Positions 5,156-5,244 of a DNA stretch of 5,244 nt are shown here, one piece after another. The first letter of the stretch is position 1; every line of letters starts with the position of its first letter. Where the stretch lies: contig DAOUTV010000163.1 of NCBI GenBank assembly GCA_030668505.1, positions 1-5,244 on the forward strand. The letters are read 5' to 3'. Made by a program: the position numbers and the translations under genes. The notes beneath the pieces are model-generated. The model searched no databases. It was not told where the DNA came from and was given only the letters and a program-made list of their open reading frames with translations. The stretch comes from Desulfobacterales bacterium (lineage in GTDB: Bacteria > Desulfobacterota > Desulfobacteria > Desulfobacterales > C00003060).

Positions 5156-5244
5156 TTAAACAACTAAAAGCGGAATCCGAACCGCCTTCCAACCTTTGTA
5201 CAGCACATCAGTTTCTACCAAAGTATTGGAAACGACCTTGTGTC
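5156..5244 (-). CDS. Possible C-terminal end of an upstream gene (partial)
   Basis: A frame enters from the window edge and stays open for 28 codons (ending in GWKAVRIPLLVV) to a TAA at 5158-5156. Its last base is the A of the lexA ATG (TAATG junction), the layout of coupled genes. I do not recognise the peptide. A 28-codon run would occur by chance roughly one time in four, and the other two frames are closed here, so support comes mainly from the junction. Confidence 0.3.
   Translation of the reverse strand, partial: HKVVSNTLVETDVLYKGWKAVRIPLLVV
5167..5188 (-). promoter_or_regulatory. Hairpin just upstream of lexA
   Basis: On the minus strand AAGGCGG (5188-5182), an 8-base loop and CCGCTTT (5173-5167) can form a 7-bp stem with one G-U pair, followed by a short imperfect T-rich tract. 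It could be a weak terminator for an upstream gene, a leader structure, or simply part of a coding frame (5156-5244) that overlaps it. Confidence 0.25.

Noticed and set aside
5165..5188. tRNA-like T-arm (GCGGTTCGGATTCCGC)
   Set aside because: The loop resembles a T-loop, but no acceptor, D or anticodon arms can be found around it.

Overview
The window looks like a chromosomal stretch of an anaerobic Gram-negative bacterium, most plausibly in the Desulfobacterota (former Deltaproteobacteria) or a nearby phylum. This is inferred from a sigma-54 activator with a cysteine-containing PAS domain, a cobalamin riboswitch, toxin-antitoxin genes, and a small repeat element with G/C-run hairpins of a kind often seen in such genomes. 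No rRNA, tRNA or CRISPR array is visible.

Left third (1-871): no protein-coding gene is convincing. On the minus strand a sigma-70-type promoter (639-668) leads directly into a well-conserved cobalamin riboswitch (about 635-477), followed by a strong intrinsic terminator (403-364). A second cobalamin aptamer follows (363-295), but only its 5' half is present: it stops where a repeat-rich block begins. That block holds heptamer-like GTTATNN repeats in inverted orientation (21-48 and 269-288) around a 146-bp MITE-like element with 18/19-matching terminal inverted repeats (117-262). No coding sequence for the riboswitches to control remains in the window.

Centre left (793-2716, plus strand): a promoter and a TTG-initiated gene for a 614-residue GAF-PAS-AAA+-Fis sigma-54-dependent activator with all the key motifs.

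Centre right (2834-3559, minus strand): a complete type II toxin-antitoxin module. A Phd/YefM-like antitoxin is followed by a PIN-domain VapC toxin, with start and stop codons overlapping. Upstream are a good promoter and a perfect 7-7-7 inverted-repeat operator.

Right (3680-4532, minus strand): a two-gene cassette with its own promoter, made of an AbiEii/DUF6036-like nucleotidyltransferase and an unrecognised 65-residue cysteine-containing protein joined by an ATGA overlap.

Right edge (4554-5244, minus strand): a full-length LexA-type reading frame with intact winged helix, cleavage site and Ser/Lys dyad, but no usable start codon. The expected ATG (5156-5154) is followed directly by TAA, so the gene is either freshly broken, starts unusually, or carries a sequence error. 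A 28-codon open frame running in from the window edge ends in a TAATG junction on that same ATG.

The most notable points are the start-stop lexA, the orphan tandem cobalamin riboswitches cut by a repeat element, and the nucleotidyltransferase/small-protein pair, which has the layout of a toxin-antitoxin-like module.
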